NCBI RefSeq assembly: GCF_040215725.1
Contig: NZ_CP157967.1
Coordinates: 1,488,001 to 1,552,000, forward strand
Direction: 5' to 3'
Origin: Rhizobium sp. ZPR4
Lineage (GTDB): Bacteria; Pseudomonadota; Alphaproteobacteria; Rhizobiales; Rhizobiaceae
Length of the DNA: 64,000 nt
Each line of letters starts with the position of its first letter. The first letter of the stretch is position 1. Under the pieces are notes generated by a model. That model saw only the letters and a program-made list of their open reading frames with translations. It had not been told where the DNA came from and ran no database searches. Both the position numbers and the translations under genes were made by a program. This document shows, one piece after another, positions 26,820 through 34,060 of this stretch.

Positions 26820-27809
26820 ATGGTCGCTATCGCCGAGAGTGCCGATGCACCGCAAAAGACGCCCCGCATCGGCATTCTGGATACGGCGCGCGGCGTCGCG
26901 CTCTTGGCCATGGCAAGCTATCACTGCACCTGGGATTTCGAATTCTTCGGCTATCTCGATTCCGGCACCGCAGAAACCGGCTGGCTGAAGCTTTACGCCC
27001 GCGTCATAGCCAGCACCTTCCTGTTTCTGGCAGGCTTCAGCCTCGTACTGGCCAATACACCGGAGATTCGCTGGCGCTCCTACGGGCGACGACTGGGCAT
27101 GATCGTCGCCGCTGCCGCTGCCATCTCCCTCGTCACCTTCATCGGCATGCGCGACGAATGGATATTCTTCGGCATCCTGCACAGCATCGCGGCGGCGAGC
27201 CTCATCGGGCTCCTGTTCCTGCGCCTGCCGGCATTCGCCACGCTTCTGATCGCGGCATTGCTGGCGGTCGGCATCGTGGTCGACAATATCGTTGCGCCGC
27301 TGTCGCTGCATTCGACGTTTTTCGACGCGCCATGGCTGTGGTGGGTCGGGCTTTCGGAAAACATCCAGCGCTCGAACGATTATGTTCCGTTGTTCCCATG
27401 GCTGACGCCATTCCTCTTCGGTCTCGGTATTGCGCAGCTAGCGACGTCTCTCGGCTGGCTGAAGCACCTGGCCAAGTTCGGCCCTGGCAGCAACCTCATT
27501 GCCCGCGCGGGCCGCCACAGCCTGATCTTCTATCTGGTCCACCAGCCGGTGCTGTTCGGTCTCGTCTATCTTCTGTCGCTGGTCGCTCCGGCTCCGCCGC
27601 AAGATCCGACGGTCGGCTATATCAGGCAATGCGTGGCGTCATGCACACGTTCGGGCAGCGAAGCCATGTGCCGCAGCTTCTGCCAGTGTACGCTCGACAA
27701 ATTGCAGGCCCAGGATCTTTTCAAACCCTTGGAATCCGGAGCGATTAAAGCAGATAGCGATGAACGTGTAAGCCGAATCGCGATACAATGCACGGATGAA
27801 GCGCAATGA
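26820..27809 (+). CDS. DUF1624 acyltransferase-like membrane protein with cysteine-rich tail
   Basis: A 329-residue polytopic protein. The N-terminal IGILDTARGVALLAMASYHCTWDF is the signature of the DUF1624/heparan-alpha-glucosaminide N-acetyltransferase-like family, whose members move acyl groups across membranes. Eight or more helices follow. The last 65 residues lie outside the membrane part and carry a cluster of cysteines (QCVASCTRSGS, MCRSFCQCTLDK), and a further cysteine in IQCTDE, probably disulfide-bonded in the periplasm. A methyltransferase gene follows after 12 bases. Confidence 0.83.
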   Translation: MVAIAESADAPQKTPRIGILDTARGVALLAMASYHCTWDFEFFGYLDSGTAETGWLKLYARVIASTFLFLAGFSLVLANTPEIRWRSYGRRLGMIVAAAAAISLVTFIGMRDEWIFFGILHSIAAASLIGLLFLRLPAFATLLIAALLAVGIVVDNIVAPLSLHSTFFDAPWLWWVGLSENIQRSNDYVPLFPWLTPFLFGLGIAQLATSLGWLKHLAKFGPGSNLIARAGRHSLIFYLVHQPVLFGLVYLLSLVAPAPPQDPTVGYIRQCVASCTRSGSEAMCRSFCQCTLDKLQAQDLFKPLESGAIKADSDERVSRIAIQCTDEAQ

Positions 27810-27821
27810 CAGGGTTATTCC

Positions 27822-28295
27822 ATGAATGCCTATCGTTCGAAGTCGCTGAGTTTTCCGTGGCCGCCGCTGCTCTATAGCCTTGCCGTCATCGCAGCGTTGT
27901 CTCTACAACGATGGTATCCGTTGCCTTTGCCCTTCGTCTGGGCGCTTTTTGCATGGGTTGTCGGCGCACTGTTGACCGCCTTTGCGGTGACACTCAACGT
28001 CTGGGCCGTCAAAACGCTGCTGGAGCGCCGCACGACCGTTCTGACACAGCGCTGTACGGCGCATCTGGTAACTACCGGCCCCTTTCGCTTCACTCGCAAC
28101 CCGACCTATCTCGGCTACACGTTGCTGACCGCGGGCCTCGGCCTGCTGATCGGCAACCTCTGGTTCCTGGCGATGGCGGCCGTGGCCGCCACCTTGACGA
28201 CCTTGCTCGTTATCCGTTGCGAGGAGATGCATCTCCTCTCGCGATTCGGCTGCGAATTCGAATTTTACTGCAGGCGCACCCGCCGCTGGCTATGA
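27822..28295 (+). CDS. Isoprenylcysteine carboxyl methyltransferase family protein
   Basis: A 157-residue membrane protein of the ICMT/PEMT-like family. The SAM-binding C-terminal half is typical: LVTTGPFRFTRNPTYLGYTL at about 86-105, then a helix pair and the EEMHLLSRFGCEFEFYCRR segment that ends the family. Bacterial relatives methylate lipids or small molecules; the substrate is unknown. It overlaps no other gene but lies 12 bases after the DUF1624 gene, likely in the same operon. Confidence 0.85.
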   Translation: MNAYRSKSLSFPWPPLLYSLAVIAALSLQRWYPLPLPFVWALFAWVVGALLTAFAVTLNVWAVKTLLERRTTVLTQRCTAHLVTTGPFRFTRNPTYLGYTLLTAGLGLLIGNLWFLAMAAVAATLTTLLVIRCEEMHLLSRFGCEFEFYCRRTRRWL

Positions 28296-28389
28296 AATCG
28301 AAAGGATTGAGGGGCGCTGAAGGAATCGTTCCGGCCATCTTGGGGGAACTATGGCTGAGAAATTATCTGCTTAGCCGTGATTGAGATCT

Positions 28390-28779
28390 TCACGTCCCGA
28401 CGCCGATTTCGGCGAGGCGGCCGAGACAGGCTTCCTCGACATTATCGAGTTCGCTCAGCGTATCGTCGATATCCTTGCGCTTCTGACGCAGTTCGTCGCG
28501 CTTCTCATCGACGCGCTTCATCAGCAGTTTCAGCTGGCCGATTTCACCCGGAGGTTCTTTATAGACCTGAATGATCTCGCGAATCTCGGCGATGGTGAAG
28601 CCGATGCGACGGCCGCGCAGGATTTCCATGATCAGACGCCGATCGGCCGGACGGAACAGGCGCGTGCGGCCTCTGCGCTCAGGGTGGATGAGACCCTCGT
28701 CCTCATAGAACCTCAAGGTCCGGGTCGAAACCCCGAATTCCCGAGTGAGCTCCGTTATGCTATAGTATCCGTCGACCAA
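28390..28779 (-). CDS. MerR family transcriptional regulator (LiuR-like)
   Basis: A 129-residue regulator. Residues 6-75 form the winged-helix DNA-binding domain (YSITELTREFGVSTRTLRFYEDEGLI, then RGRTRLFRPADRRLI). The rest is a long coiled-coil dimerisation helix (LKLLMKRVDEKRDELRQKRKDI) and there are no metal-binding cysteines of the CueR/ZntR type apart from one near the end. The coiled coil and operator resemble LiuR-type regulators of branched-chain acyl-CoA breakdown, but no such enzyme genes are adjacent. Its own promoter carries a near-perfect palindrome (28812-28833), so it is probably autoregulated. Confidence 0.88.
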   Translation of the reverse strand: MVDGYYSITELTREFGVSTRTLRFYEDEGLIHPERRGRTRLFRPADRRLIMEILRGRRIGFTIAEIREIIQVYKEPPGEIGQLKLLMKRVDEKRDELRQKRKDIDDTLSELDNVEEACLGRLAEIGVGT

Positions 28780-28805
28780 GAATCCGCCCCTATCTGCTGC
28801 CCATG

Positions 28806-28833
28806 ATAATATTGACTTTTACGTAATAGTCAA
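28806..28833 (-). promoter_or_regulatory. MerR promoter with operator palindrome
   Basis: On the minus strand TTGACT (28828-28833) and TATTAT (28806-28811) are -35 and -10 elements 16 bases apart. The bases from 28812 to 28833 form a 22-base near-perfect palindrome with half-sites TTGACT and AGTCAA around TTACGTAA. Placement within the promoter and similarity to LiuR-type TTGAC...GTCAA operators point to autoregulation by the MerR protein. Confidence 0.7.
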
Positions 28834-29225
28834 TTTTCATGGGTTCTAGTCAGCTCCGAACCCGCCAGCGCAGCGCAAAACTATAGGCTCGCAAGGCCTA
28901 AGGGGCGAAATTTCCAGTAAATTCGATAGTAATGGTCACAAAGATAGGCGACGGCCCCAGCGACTCAATCCACGAATCGATGTGACAGACGTACGGAATG
29001 CTAAAATGCGGCGGTCGCACCCTCAATCATGGCAAACGCCATTCGGCTGGAAGGCCTCTGGCTTGCCCGACATCCCTAACTGACTTTCCTTGAAATCGAT
29101 ATAAAAACAATTGGATAATGGAGAAGACTCATCGGGAAGCGCAGCCATCAAGACGATAGCATCTCCGCCATCTTCGCTTATCCTGACCGCCTTCTACCTA
29201 TGTCCTCCATCCGATAGAGAGTGCT
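28834..29225. other. Gene-free stretch beyond the MerR operator
   Basis: No supported coding frame on either strand over about 390 bases. MerR operators of this kind usually serve a divergent operon, but the first gene rightward is the deformylase-like gene 390 bases away. There may be a decayed gene here, but I cannot recognise its remains. Confidence 0.5.
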
Positions 29226-29720
29226 GTGCCCGCCCGCCCCATCATCCGCTTTCCTGATCCGCTACTACGAACCGCCTGCACCACCGTCACAGCCTTCGAC
29301 GACGATCTACGAGCGCTCGTCAACGATCTGCTGGACGCGATGCGGGCCGCGCCCGGCGTCGGCATCACCGGCCCGCATATCGGCGTCCTCAAGCGGGTCG
29401 TCGTGATCGAACTCGGCCGCGAGGATGGCGTACGAACCTATATCAATCCGGAAATCCTATGGTCGTCGCCGGAGACCATGCGGCATATGGAGGGCAGCGT
29501 CTCCATGCCCGGAGCGACGGAGGAGATCGTCAGGCCGAAATCAATCCGGTTTCGCTATCAGGATGTCGCCGGCGAGACACATGAAGCGGAGGCGCACGAC
29601 TTTCTGGCCATCTGCATCCAGCACGAGATCGACCAGCTGGATGGCATTTTCTGGCTCCAGCGGCTTTCCAAGCTCAAGCGCGACCGGCTTGTCAAAAAAT
29701 GGGAGAAGATGCGGGATTGA
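29226..29720 (+). CDS. Peptide deformylase-like protein with degenerate active site
   Basis: A 164-residue protein of clear deformylase fold and length. All three active-site motifs are altered: motif I GVGITGPHIG has His51 where the oxyanion Gln belongs, motif II reads EGSVS with Ser91 in place of the metal-binding Cys, and motif III reads QHEIDQ with Gln137 in place of the second metal-binding His; His133 and Glu134 remain. Loss of two of three metal ligands means it should not deformylate peptides in the usual way. The fold is otherwise intact, so selection for another role is likely. The start is GTG. Confidence 0.85.
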   Translation: MPARPIIRFPDPLLRTACTTVTAFDDDLRALVNDLLDAMRAAPGVGITGPHIGVLKRVVVIELGREDGVRTYINPEILWSSPETMRHMEGSVSMPGATEEIVRPKSIRFRYQDVAGETHEAEAHDFLAICIQHEIDQLDGIFWLQRLSKLKRDRLVKKWEKMRD

Positions 29721-29726
29721 AATCCG

Positions 29727-29757
29727 CAAAAGAAAACGGGCGCCCGAAAGCGCCCGT
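29727..29757 (-). terminator. Rho-independent terminator of the minus-strand secreted protein gene
   Basis: ACGGGCG and CGCCCGT pair around an eight-base loop; on the minus strand the stem is followed by TTTTCTTTTG. It lies between convergent genes and may also slow transcripts from the deformylase-like gene. Confidence 0.85.
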
Positions 29758-29780
29758 TCTGTCACTGCTAAACTCGGCAA

Positions 29781-30320
29781 TCAGCCCTTGAGCTTGGTGT
29801 TGCAGAGGCTGTAGTAGCCGCCGCCCTTCTGGATCCACTTCAGACCGCCGAGTGCATTCTTGGCCTTTGCGGCATTGTATGCATCGACGCAAGTGTGGAA
29901 GCGGCCCTTGCCGGGTGTCTCGCTGGCATACTTGGCGTCGACCTTTGCCGGGAAGGTTACGCCTGCCGGAGCAGCCGTCGTCGGCTTTGCCGGCTCTGCT
30001 GCCGGCGGCTTGGTGGCGTCGGGCTCGCTGGCATCGACCTTGGCTGCCGCAGTCGTCTTCGCCGTCTTGGGAGGCGTCGTAGCCGCTGGTGCGGTGGCTG
30101 CGGGAGCGGTGGTCGTCGTAGTGGCGCTGGCATCGGCGCTGCACTGCGTTGCGCGGAAGTCATTCCACTTCTGGCCGTTCAACGTACCAGCGGTTTTGGC
30201 AGCCTGGTATTTGGCGCTGCACTCTTTCATGGTTAGCGCAGAAGCCGAAGAAGCGAGGCCCATCGAGCCCACAACTGTAAGAGACGCAAGAGACATCAAC
30301 AGGATGGCACGACTTGTCAT
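29781..30320 (-). CDS. Secreted two-module cysteine protein with Ala/Thr/Pro linker
   Basis: A 179-residue exported protein of unknown function. A signal peptide (1-27, ends ASSASA-LT) is followed by a module MKECSAKYQAAKTAGTLNGQ...WNDFRATQC, a long low-complexity Ala/Thr/Pro linker (about 62-130), and a second module FHTCVDAYNAAKAKNALGG...GGYYSLC that resembles the first. Two cysteines frame each module, probably as a disulfide. The design suggests a periplasmic or surface binding protein. GGAGGAT eight bases before the ATG at 30320 fixes the start; an ATG two codons upstream is too close to it. Confidence 0.75.
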   Translation of the reverse strand: MTSRAILLMSLASLTVVGSMGLASSASALTMKECSAKYQAAKTAGTLNGQKWNDFRATQCSADASATTTTTAPAATAPAATTPPKTAKTTAAAKVDASEPDATKPPAAEPAKPTTAAPAGVTFPAKVDAKYASETPGKGRFHTCVDAYNAAKAKNALGGLKWIQKGGGYYSLCNTKLKG

Positions 30321-30582
30321 TGGCATATCCTCCGCTCTATGACGAATGTCGAAACTATTAATCGTATCGTCCATATCGATTGTCAATCGACGCGCGATCT
30401 GGGGGCGACGGAAGACACCATATGCGGACGAACATGAACGCAAACTGTACAAAAATAGCCATTAAAAAGAGTGGCTTGGCCGGACTGACAATCTTTGATG
30501 GCGATTCGCCGGCGAGTTGAGCTCAGCCGGAGGTAGAAAAAGGTCACGGCCCCGATCTGGCACATTGGCAGGCTTGATTCTG

Positions 30583-30888
30583 CTATTCGCAGGTCAGCGA
30601 TGCGCTTGGGCTGCAATAGCATTCGTAACGGGGAGCCGGGCATGTTGCGGTTGCAAGGCTGAAATCCTGGCAATTGCATTGGACATGAAACTGTTGATCT
30701 GCCGTCGCCGACGTCGCGCTGTAGATAGAAAAGCCGGTGCCGATATCGGCCGAGCGAGATCCGACGCTGAAGGAATAGGTCGAAGCGGTGCTTTGCGGCG
30801 GCGCGTTATCCTGCTGGGCCAACGCCATGAATGGAAGGCAGAGCACACCGCAAATCGCAAGCAATAGCCTTGGAATAGATTTGACCAT
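30583..30888 (-). CDS. Small secreted cysteine-rich protein (paralogue 2 of tandem pair)
   Basis: A 101-residue exported protein with a signal peptide (1-24, ends MALA-QQ). The C-terminal half carries six cysteines in the order CxC-x9-C-x6-CxC-x7-C (QCNCQDFSLATATCPAP, then YECYCSPSASLTC). The same spacing is present in the gene immediately upstream, which shows tandem duplication. There is no enzyme motif. The pattern suggests disulfide or metal binding outside the cytoplasm. I do not recognise a named family. Confidence 0.7.
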   Translation of the reverse strand: MVKSIPRLLLAICGVLCLPFMALAQQDNAPPQSTASTYSFSVGSRSADIGTGFSIYSATSATADQQFHVQCNCQDFSLATATCPAPRYECYCSPSASLTCE

Positions 30889-30906
30889 ATCTCATGCCCG
30901 CCTTTC

Positions 30907-31224
30907 CTATTGGCACATCAGATAGGCGTGCGGAACGCAGGTGCATGCATAAGACTGTGTCGGGCACGTCATGTCCTGCAATGTCCGGTCGTCGCAATTA
31001 CACGTTACGAAATAGGACGAGTTATTCGGCATCTTCAGAATGCTCGAAGTGGAATAGCCGCTGCCTAGATCCGCGCGCCGATAGCTGAAGCTCGAAGCCG
31101 AATTTTGGGCATTCTGGTTGTTACCAGCCGTCTGCGCCATGACCGGCAGGACAGACACGGTAAGGAGAAATAACGCCTTGAAACCGGTCTTCCGATAACG
31201 GATCGCGCCAAAAACGGGTCTCAT
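30907..31224 (-). CDS. Small secreted cysteine-rich protein (paralogue 1 of tandem pair)
   Basis: A 105-residue exported protein with a signal peptide (about 1-31, ends VMA-QT). Its mature part has an Asn/Gln/Ser-rich lead, the phrase SYRRADLGSGYSTSS that matches SVGSRSADIGTGFS in the neighbour, and the cysteines CxC-x9-C-x6-CxC-x7-C (TCNCDDRTLQDMTCPT, then YACTCVPHAYLMC). GGAGTAAGGAC precedes the ATG. The second gene starts 18 bases after this one stops, so the pair forms an operon. Function unknown. Confidence 0.75.
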   Translation of the reverse strand: MRPVFGAIRYRKTGFKALFLLTVSVLPVMAQTAGNNQNAQNSASSFSYRRADLGSGYSTSSILKMPNNSSYFVTCNCDDRTLQDMTCPTQSYACTCVPHAYLMCQ

Positions 31225-31588
31225 GTCCTTACTCCATTCTGCAGTTTTGTTTGGGAATGAATTCTAGTTTCGGAATGTTTCTTCCGTTTCTCCCTCTGTT
31301 GCGAAACTTTTCCTGTCCGCAATTTCCAGCCATGAGATAAGCGGAACGTCGCAGGCGCCTCGGCTCGGCATGATGGTTGGGAACCATCGGGACTTTCGTC
31401 CGACTTGCTGGCGTCTAACTTGCTGGCCGACGATATCACCACTGCGCAGAGGGAAAAAGTCGTTAGGACCCTATCAAAGAGCCGCTGACGATCACTGTTT
31501 CGCGAGGAATAAGAGCGATTGCGGAACGGATACAACCTATCGTGAACTTCGGACCTTGAAGTGTAGTCGCATCGCCCTAGTTTTCTTG
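31225..31588. other. Gene-free stretch upstream of a candidate sRNA
   Basis: Open frames on both strands here lack start signals, family similarity and normal codon use, so I do not support them as genes. The left part should hold the promoter of the secreted cysteine-rich pair; the right part ends in the promoter of the candidate sRNA. Confidence 0.5.
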
Positions 31589-31643
31589 GTGCAGTTCCCC
31601 TCTCTGTGCCCTGGATGCTCTCCCTTCCAGGGCATTTTTCTTT
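31555..31643 (+). ncRNA. Candidate short sRNA with its own promoter and terminator
   Basis: CTTGAA (31555-31560), 16 bases, then CTAGTT (31577-31582) resembles the rhizobial sigma-70 promoter, predicting a start near 31589. A perfect 9-base-pair stem, TGCCCTGGA/TCCAGGGCA (31607-31634), followed by TTTTTCTTT ends it. The transcript would be only about 55 bases. Its terminator loop holds GCTCTCCC and the 5' part GTTCCCCTCTC; C-rich single-stranded CUCCC stretches are typical of rhizobial sRNAs that pair with ribosome sites (AbcR/alpha-r15 and alpha-r14 families). No protein gene lies upstream on this strand. Confidence 0.55.
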
Positions 31644-31813
31644 CGGGCATCTTTCTGGCGAGCGAGGCGCAGTGGATGGACCGTCCGCCAAATGATTCGC
31701 CACAGCTTCCAAATGGGCGTAGGCTACCTTTACCGCAGGCTACCGAATCCGTAGGCGCCAGCGGCTGAGAGAGACAACGCGCTCTCGCCTGCAGAGGTCA
31801 AGGAGTTACCCGC

Positions 31814-31975
31814 ATGACCTCGCATGACAATCGTGACAATATACTGAGCGATCAGAAACTGCATGATCTTCTCAAGGCAGAAGACAGGATAGATCTTTTG
31901 GAGAAATCGAAACGGGGCACTCTGGATGAGTCGGACATGCCCGTAGCGGAAGATGCCGAAGGCACCTCCTTGTAA
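31814..31975 (+). CDS. Small hypothetical protein (53 residues)
   Basis: A 53-codon gene preceded by AAGGAGTTACCCGC, a strong ribosome site with good spacing. The peptide is charged and likely helical (LSDQKLHDLLKAEDRIDLLEK) with an acidic tail. There is no signal or membrane segment. The following 9-base-pair stem at 32002-32023 could end its transcript. It is not obviously related to a named family; the ribosome site and charge pattern are the support. Confidence 0.6.
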   Translation: MTSHDNRDNILSDQKLHDLLKAEDRIDLLEKSKRGTLDESDMPVAEDAEGTSL

Positions 31976-32001
31976 GCTATCGCAGTTTTTCACGGTCAAT
32001 C

Positions 32002-32023
32002 GGACAGGTCGTTTGACCTGTCC
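32002..32023. terminator. Candidate terminator stem
   Basis: GGACAGGTC-GTTT-GACCTGTCC is a perfect 9-base-pair hairpin between the small gene at 31814 and the convergent lipB gene. The T-run is weak on both sides. Confidence 0.5.
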
Positions 32024-32084
32024 TGCTTAGCATTGGAATTCGACTTAACATCCGGGATCGTCTTCAGGCGATCACCGATCGGTT

Positions 32085-32801
32085 TCACACGTCATTGATC
32101 GTTTCGCCGAAGACTTGTTCGAACGCCTCACGGAGGCGGATATCGACATCCGTCATCATGACCGGCAAGCCGAGATCGACGAGGCTGGTGACGCCATGGG
32201 CCGAGATTCCGCAGGGAATGATGCCGGTGAAATGCCCGAGATCGGGATCGACGTTCAGCGAGAGACCGTGAAACGTCACCCATTTGCGCACGCGAATGCC
32301 GAGAGCCGCAATCTTGTCCTCAGCCACGGTGCCATCAGGCAGAATCGGCTTCTCCGGGCGCTTGACCCAGACGCCGACCCGATCTTCGCGCCTCTCGCCG
32401 CGCACATTCATCGATTCGAGCGTGCGAATGATGACCTCTTCGAGCGCGCCGACGAAGGCCCGTATATCCTGCCGCCGACACTTCAGATCAAGCATGACAT
32501 AGGCGACGCGCTGACCCGGTCCGTGATAGGTATATTCGCCACCGCGTCCGGTCGCGAAGACCGGAAATCGATCCGGCTCGATCAGATCGGCGGCATTGGC
32601 GCTGGTGCCCGCTGTATAGAGTGGCGGATGTTCGACCAGCCAGACGAGCTCCGGCGCCCGCCCCTCGGCAATAGCGGCCACTTCCGCCTCCATGGTGGCT
32701 ACGGCCTCTTCATATGGCACGAGGCCGTCACTGATCCGCCAGCGGACGGGCGGCGTGCCTTGAGCGGGAAACATCTGATGAGAAAGTTCGGTGCGAAGCA
32801 T
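32085..32801 (-). CDS. lipB: Lipoyl(octanoyl) transferase
   Basis: A 238-residue enzyme that moves octanoyl groups from acyl carrier protein to lipoyl domains such as GcvH. The substrate-binding [16 protein letters not shown] lies at 82-97; the catalytic Lys163 ([19 protein letters not shown]) and Cys197 (IPCGIS) are both present. The length agrees with rhizobial LipB. The ATG at 32801 begins the family; a longer frame upstream would run through the inverted DnaA-like boxes and is not supported. Confidence 0.95.
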   Translation of the reverse strand: MLRTELSHQMFPAQGTPPVRWRISDGLVPYEEAVATMEAEVAAIAEGRAPELVWLVEHPPLYTAGTSANAADLIEPDRFPVFATGRGGEYTYHGPGQRVAYVMLDLKCRRQDIRAFVGALEEVIIRTLESMNVRGERREDRVGVWVKRPEKPILPDGTVAEDKIAALGIRVRKWVTFHGLSLNVDPDLGHFTGIIPCGISAHGVTSLVDLGLPVMMTDVDIRLREAFEQVFGETINDV

Positions 32802-32831
32802 ATGGCAGTCCTTTACGCGCCGCGCGGGCCG

Positions 32832-32873
32832 CATATGTGGAAAACCTGCGTGCCGACGGGTTGTCCACATATG
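32832..32873. promoter_or_regulatory. Inverted pair of DnaA-box-like sequences upstream of lipB
   Basis: Arms CATATGTGGAAAACC (32832-32846) and GGTTGTCCACATATG (32859-32873) match at 14 of 15 positions as an inverted repeat. Each holds a 9-mer close to the DnaA box: TTTTCCACA on the minus strand and TTGTCCACA on the plus strand, one base each from TTATCCACA. It lies 31 bases from the lipB start, and could be a DnaA-binding or another dimeric-regulator site. Confidence 0.5.
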
Positions 32874-33040
32874 GCGCTATTCGGGCGGGAATTCAAACAT
32901 GTAAGGCGTTTCCGCCGCATCCGGACCAGCTCGATCGGAGGAGCTGTGAAGGAATTTAAAAAAACTGACATATCGCTCTTGTGCCCCCCGAATGCTTTTG
33001 CTACATGCAGCCGCGCCGGAGCAATCTGGCCTACCACGAT

Positions 33041-33125
33041 GCGGTCGTGGCGGAATTGGTAGACGCGCAGCGTTGAGGTCGCTGTGGGGCAACCCGTGGA
33101 AGTTCGAGTCTTCTCGACCGCACCA
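33041..33125 (+). tRNA. tRNA-Leu (anticodon GAG)
   Basis: An 85-base class II tRNA with encoded CCA. The acceptor stem is GCGGTCG (33041-33047) with CGACCGC (33115-33121), then A-CCA. The anticodon stem CAGCG/CGCTG holds the loop TTGAGGT with anticodon GAG at 33075-33077, which reads CUC and CUU. The long variable arm GTGGGGCAACCCGT and the T arm GTTCGAGTC are present. A good terminator follows at 33128-33157. Confidence 0.97.
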
Positions 33126-33127
33126 AG

Positions 33128-33157
33128 AACCCGGCTTTGGCCGGGTTTTTTGTTTTT
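33128..33157 (+). terminator. Rho-independent terminator of tRNA-Leu
   Basis: AACCCGGC-TTTG-GCCGGGTT forms an 8-base-pair stem followed by TTTTTGTTTTT, three bases after the tRNA CCA end. Confidence 0.92.
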
Positions 33158-33283
33158 GGCCCTTGGCGAAACCACAAAGGTCTGCGCCTTGCATCAATTT
33201 GGGCGCTCGCGTTGCAGCCCTCCAAACGGATCTTCAGTTTTGGGTCCAGAATTTGGAAAACTGCTCGCACAAGGGTGACCCGA

Positions 33284-33748
33284 TCATCTACAGGCGGCAT
33301 CGCGCGCCAGGATGTCGGCGAGCTCATTGCCTGCAGCTCCTGAATGCCCCTTGCACCATTCCACAACCACATTCGGATGCTGTTCAAGCAGGTGGTCGAG
33401 TTGTTGCCAGATCTCCATGTCGTGGATCCGCCGGCGTCGCGTGTGCGGGTTCGAGGTAATCCGCTTCCAGCCGTTGGTGCGCCAGATTGCCCTCCACCGA
33501 CAGCAGCCTTCTATGACGTGAACGGCATCCGTCCAGAGCGAGATCGGCTGTGCCGAAGCCTCCGAGGCGATCCAGGCCATTGCATTTAGAACGGCGAGGA
33601 CTTCGAACGTGTTGTTCGATATGCCAGCCCCCTTGCCACAATCGGCATATAACTGTCGGTCGCCTTCATAGACCACGAACGCCCATCCTCCGGAGCGGGA
33701 GGCGGCGTTGAAGGAGCCGTCGGTGTAGATGTGAAGCGAGTCGGCCAT
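33284..33748 (-). CDS. Ribonuclease HI family protein
   Basis: A 154-residue nuclease that would cut RNA in RNA-DNA hybrids. All catalytic residues are present: Asp10 (YTDGS), Glu49 (NNTFEVLAVL), Asp74 (LWTDAVHVIEG), His135 (KGHSG) and Asp145 (NELADILARD). The sequence departs from ordinary rhizobial RnhA: six cysteines, and an altered middle segment (GCCRWRAIW, HTRRRRIHDME). It is probably a second RNase H, since the usual chromosomal rnhA is next to thrB, which is absent here. Confidence 0.88.
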   Translation of the reverse strand: MADSLHIYTDGSFNAASRSGGWAFVVYEGDRQLYADCGKGAGISNNTFEVLAVLNAMAWIASEASAQPISLWTDAVHVIEGCCRWRAIWRTNGWKRITSNPHTRRRRIHDMEIWQQLDHLLEQHPNVVVEWCKGHSGAAGNELADILARDAACR

Positions 33749-34060
33749 GCGGAGAACATAACATCGATAGGGCAGTGGCTAGGGGAGAGTTCCAGTGCTT
33801 TCGCGAACGGGTTCCTTCGCTTAGAGGCCGCTCTCGCTTTCTCGCGGATAACGACGGCGGAATCCGGCCTCCGATTTGGGGTGATGTAAATGCCCTGCCC
33901 GCCATCAGTATGATGCGGCAGGAAGTGAAGGCAGCGGACGACGGTGACGAAAACGCGTGTCGCGTTCCATTCGATGTGTCGCACCACGATAGAATTCCAT
34001 GGATGTTTTCAGGCGCGCGGCGTGTAAGCTGGCAATCATTGAAAACCTTGGAGGTGGCTC
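33749..34060. other. Gene-free stretch
   Basis: No supported gene on either strand. A purine-rich GGAGG six bases before the ATG at 34061 is the ribosome site of the next gene. I see no repeats or obvious hairpins. Confidence 0.5.

Noticed and set aside
31221..31768. Two overlapping frames, one on each strand, in the gap after the cysteine-rich pair
   Set aside because: No ribosome sites, odd composition and no family resemblance; the plus-strand frame runs through the sRNA promoter and terminator.
33041..33283. tRNA-Leu as an integration site for a genomic island
   Set aside because: No integrase, direct repeat of the tRNA 3' end or composition shift is seen next to it.
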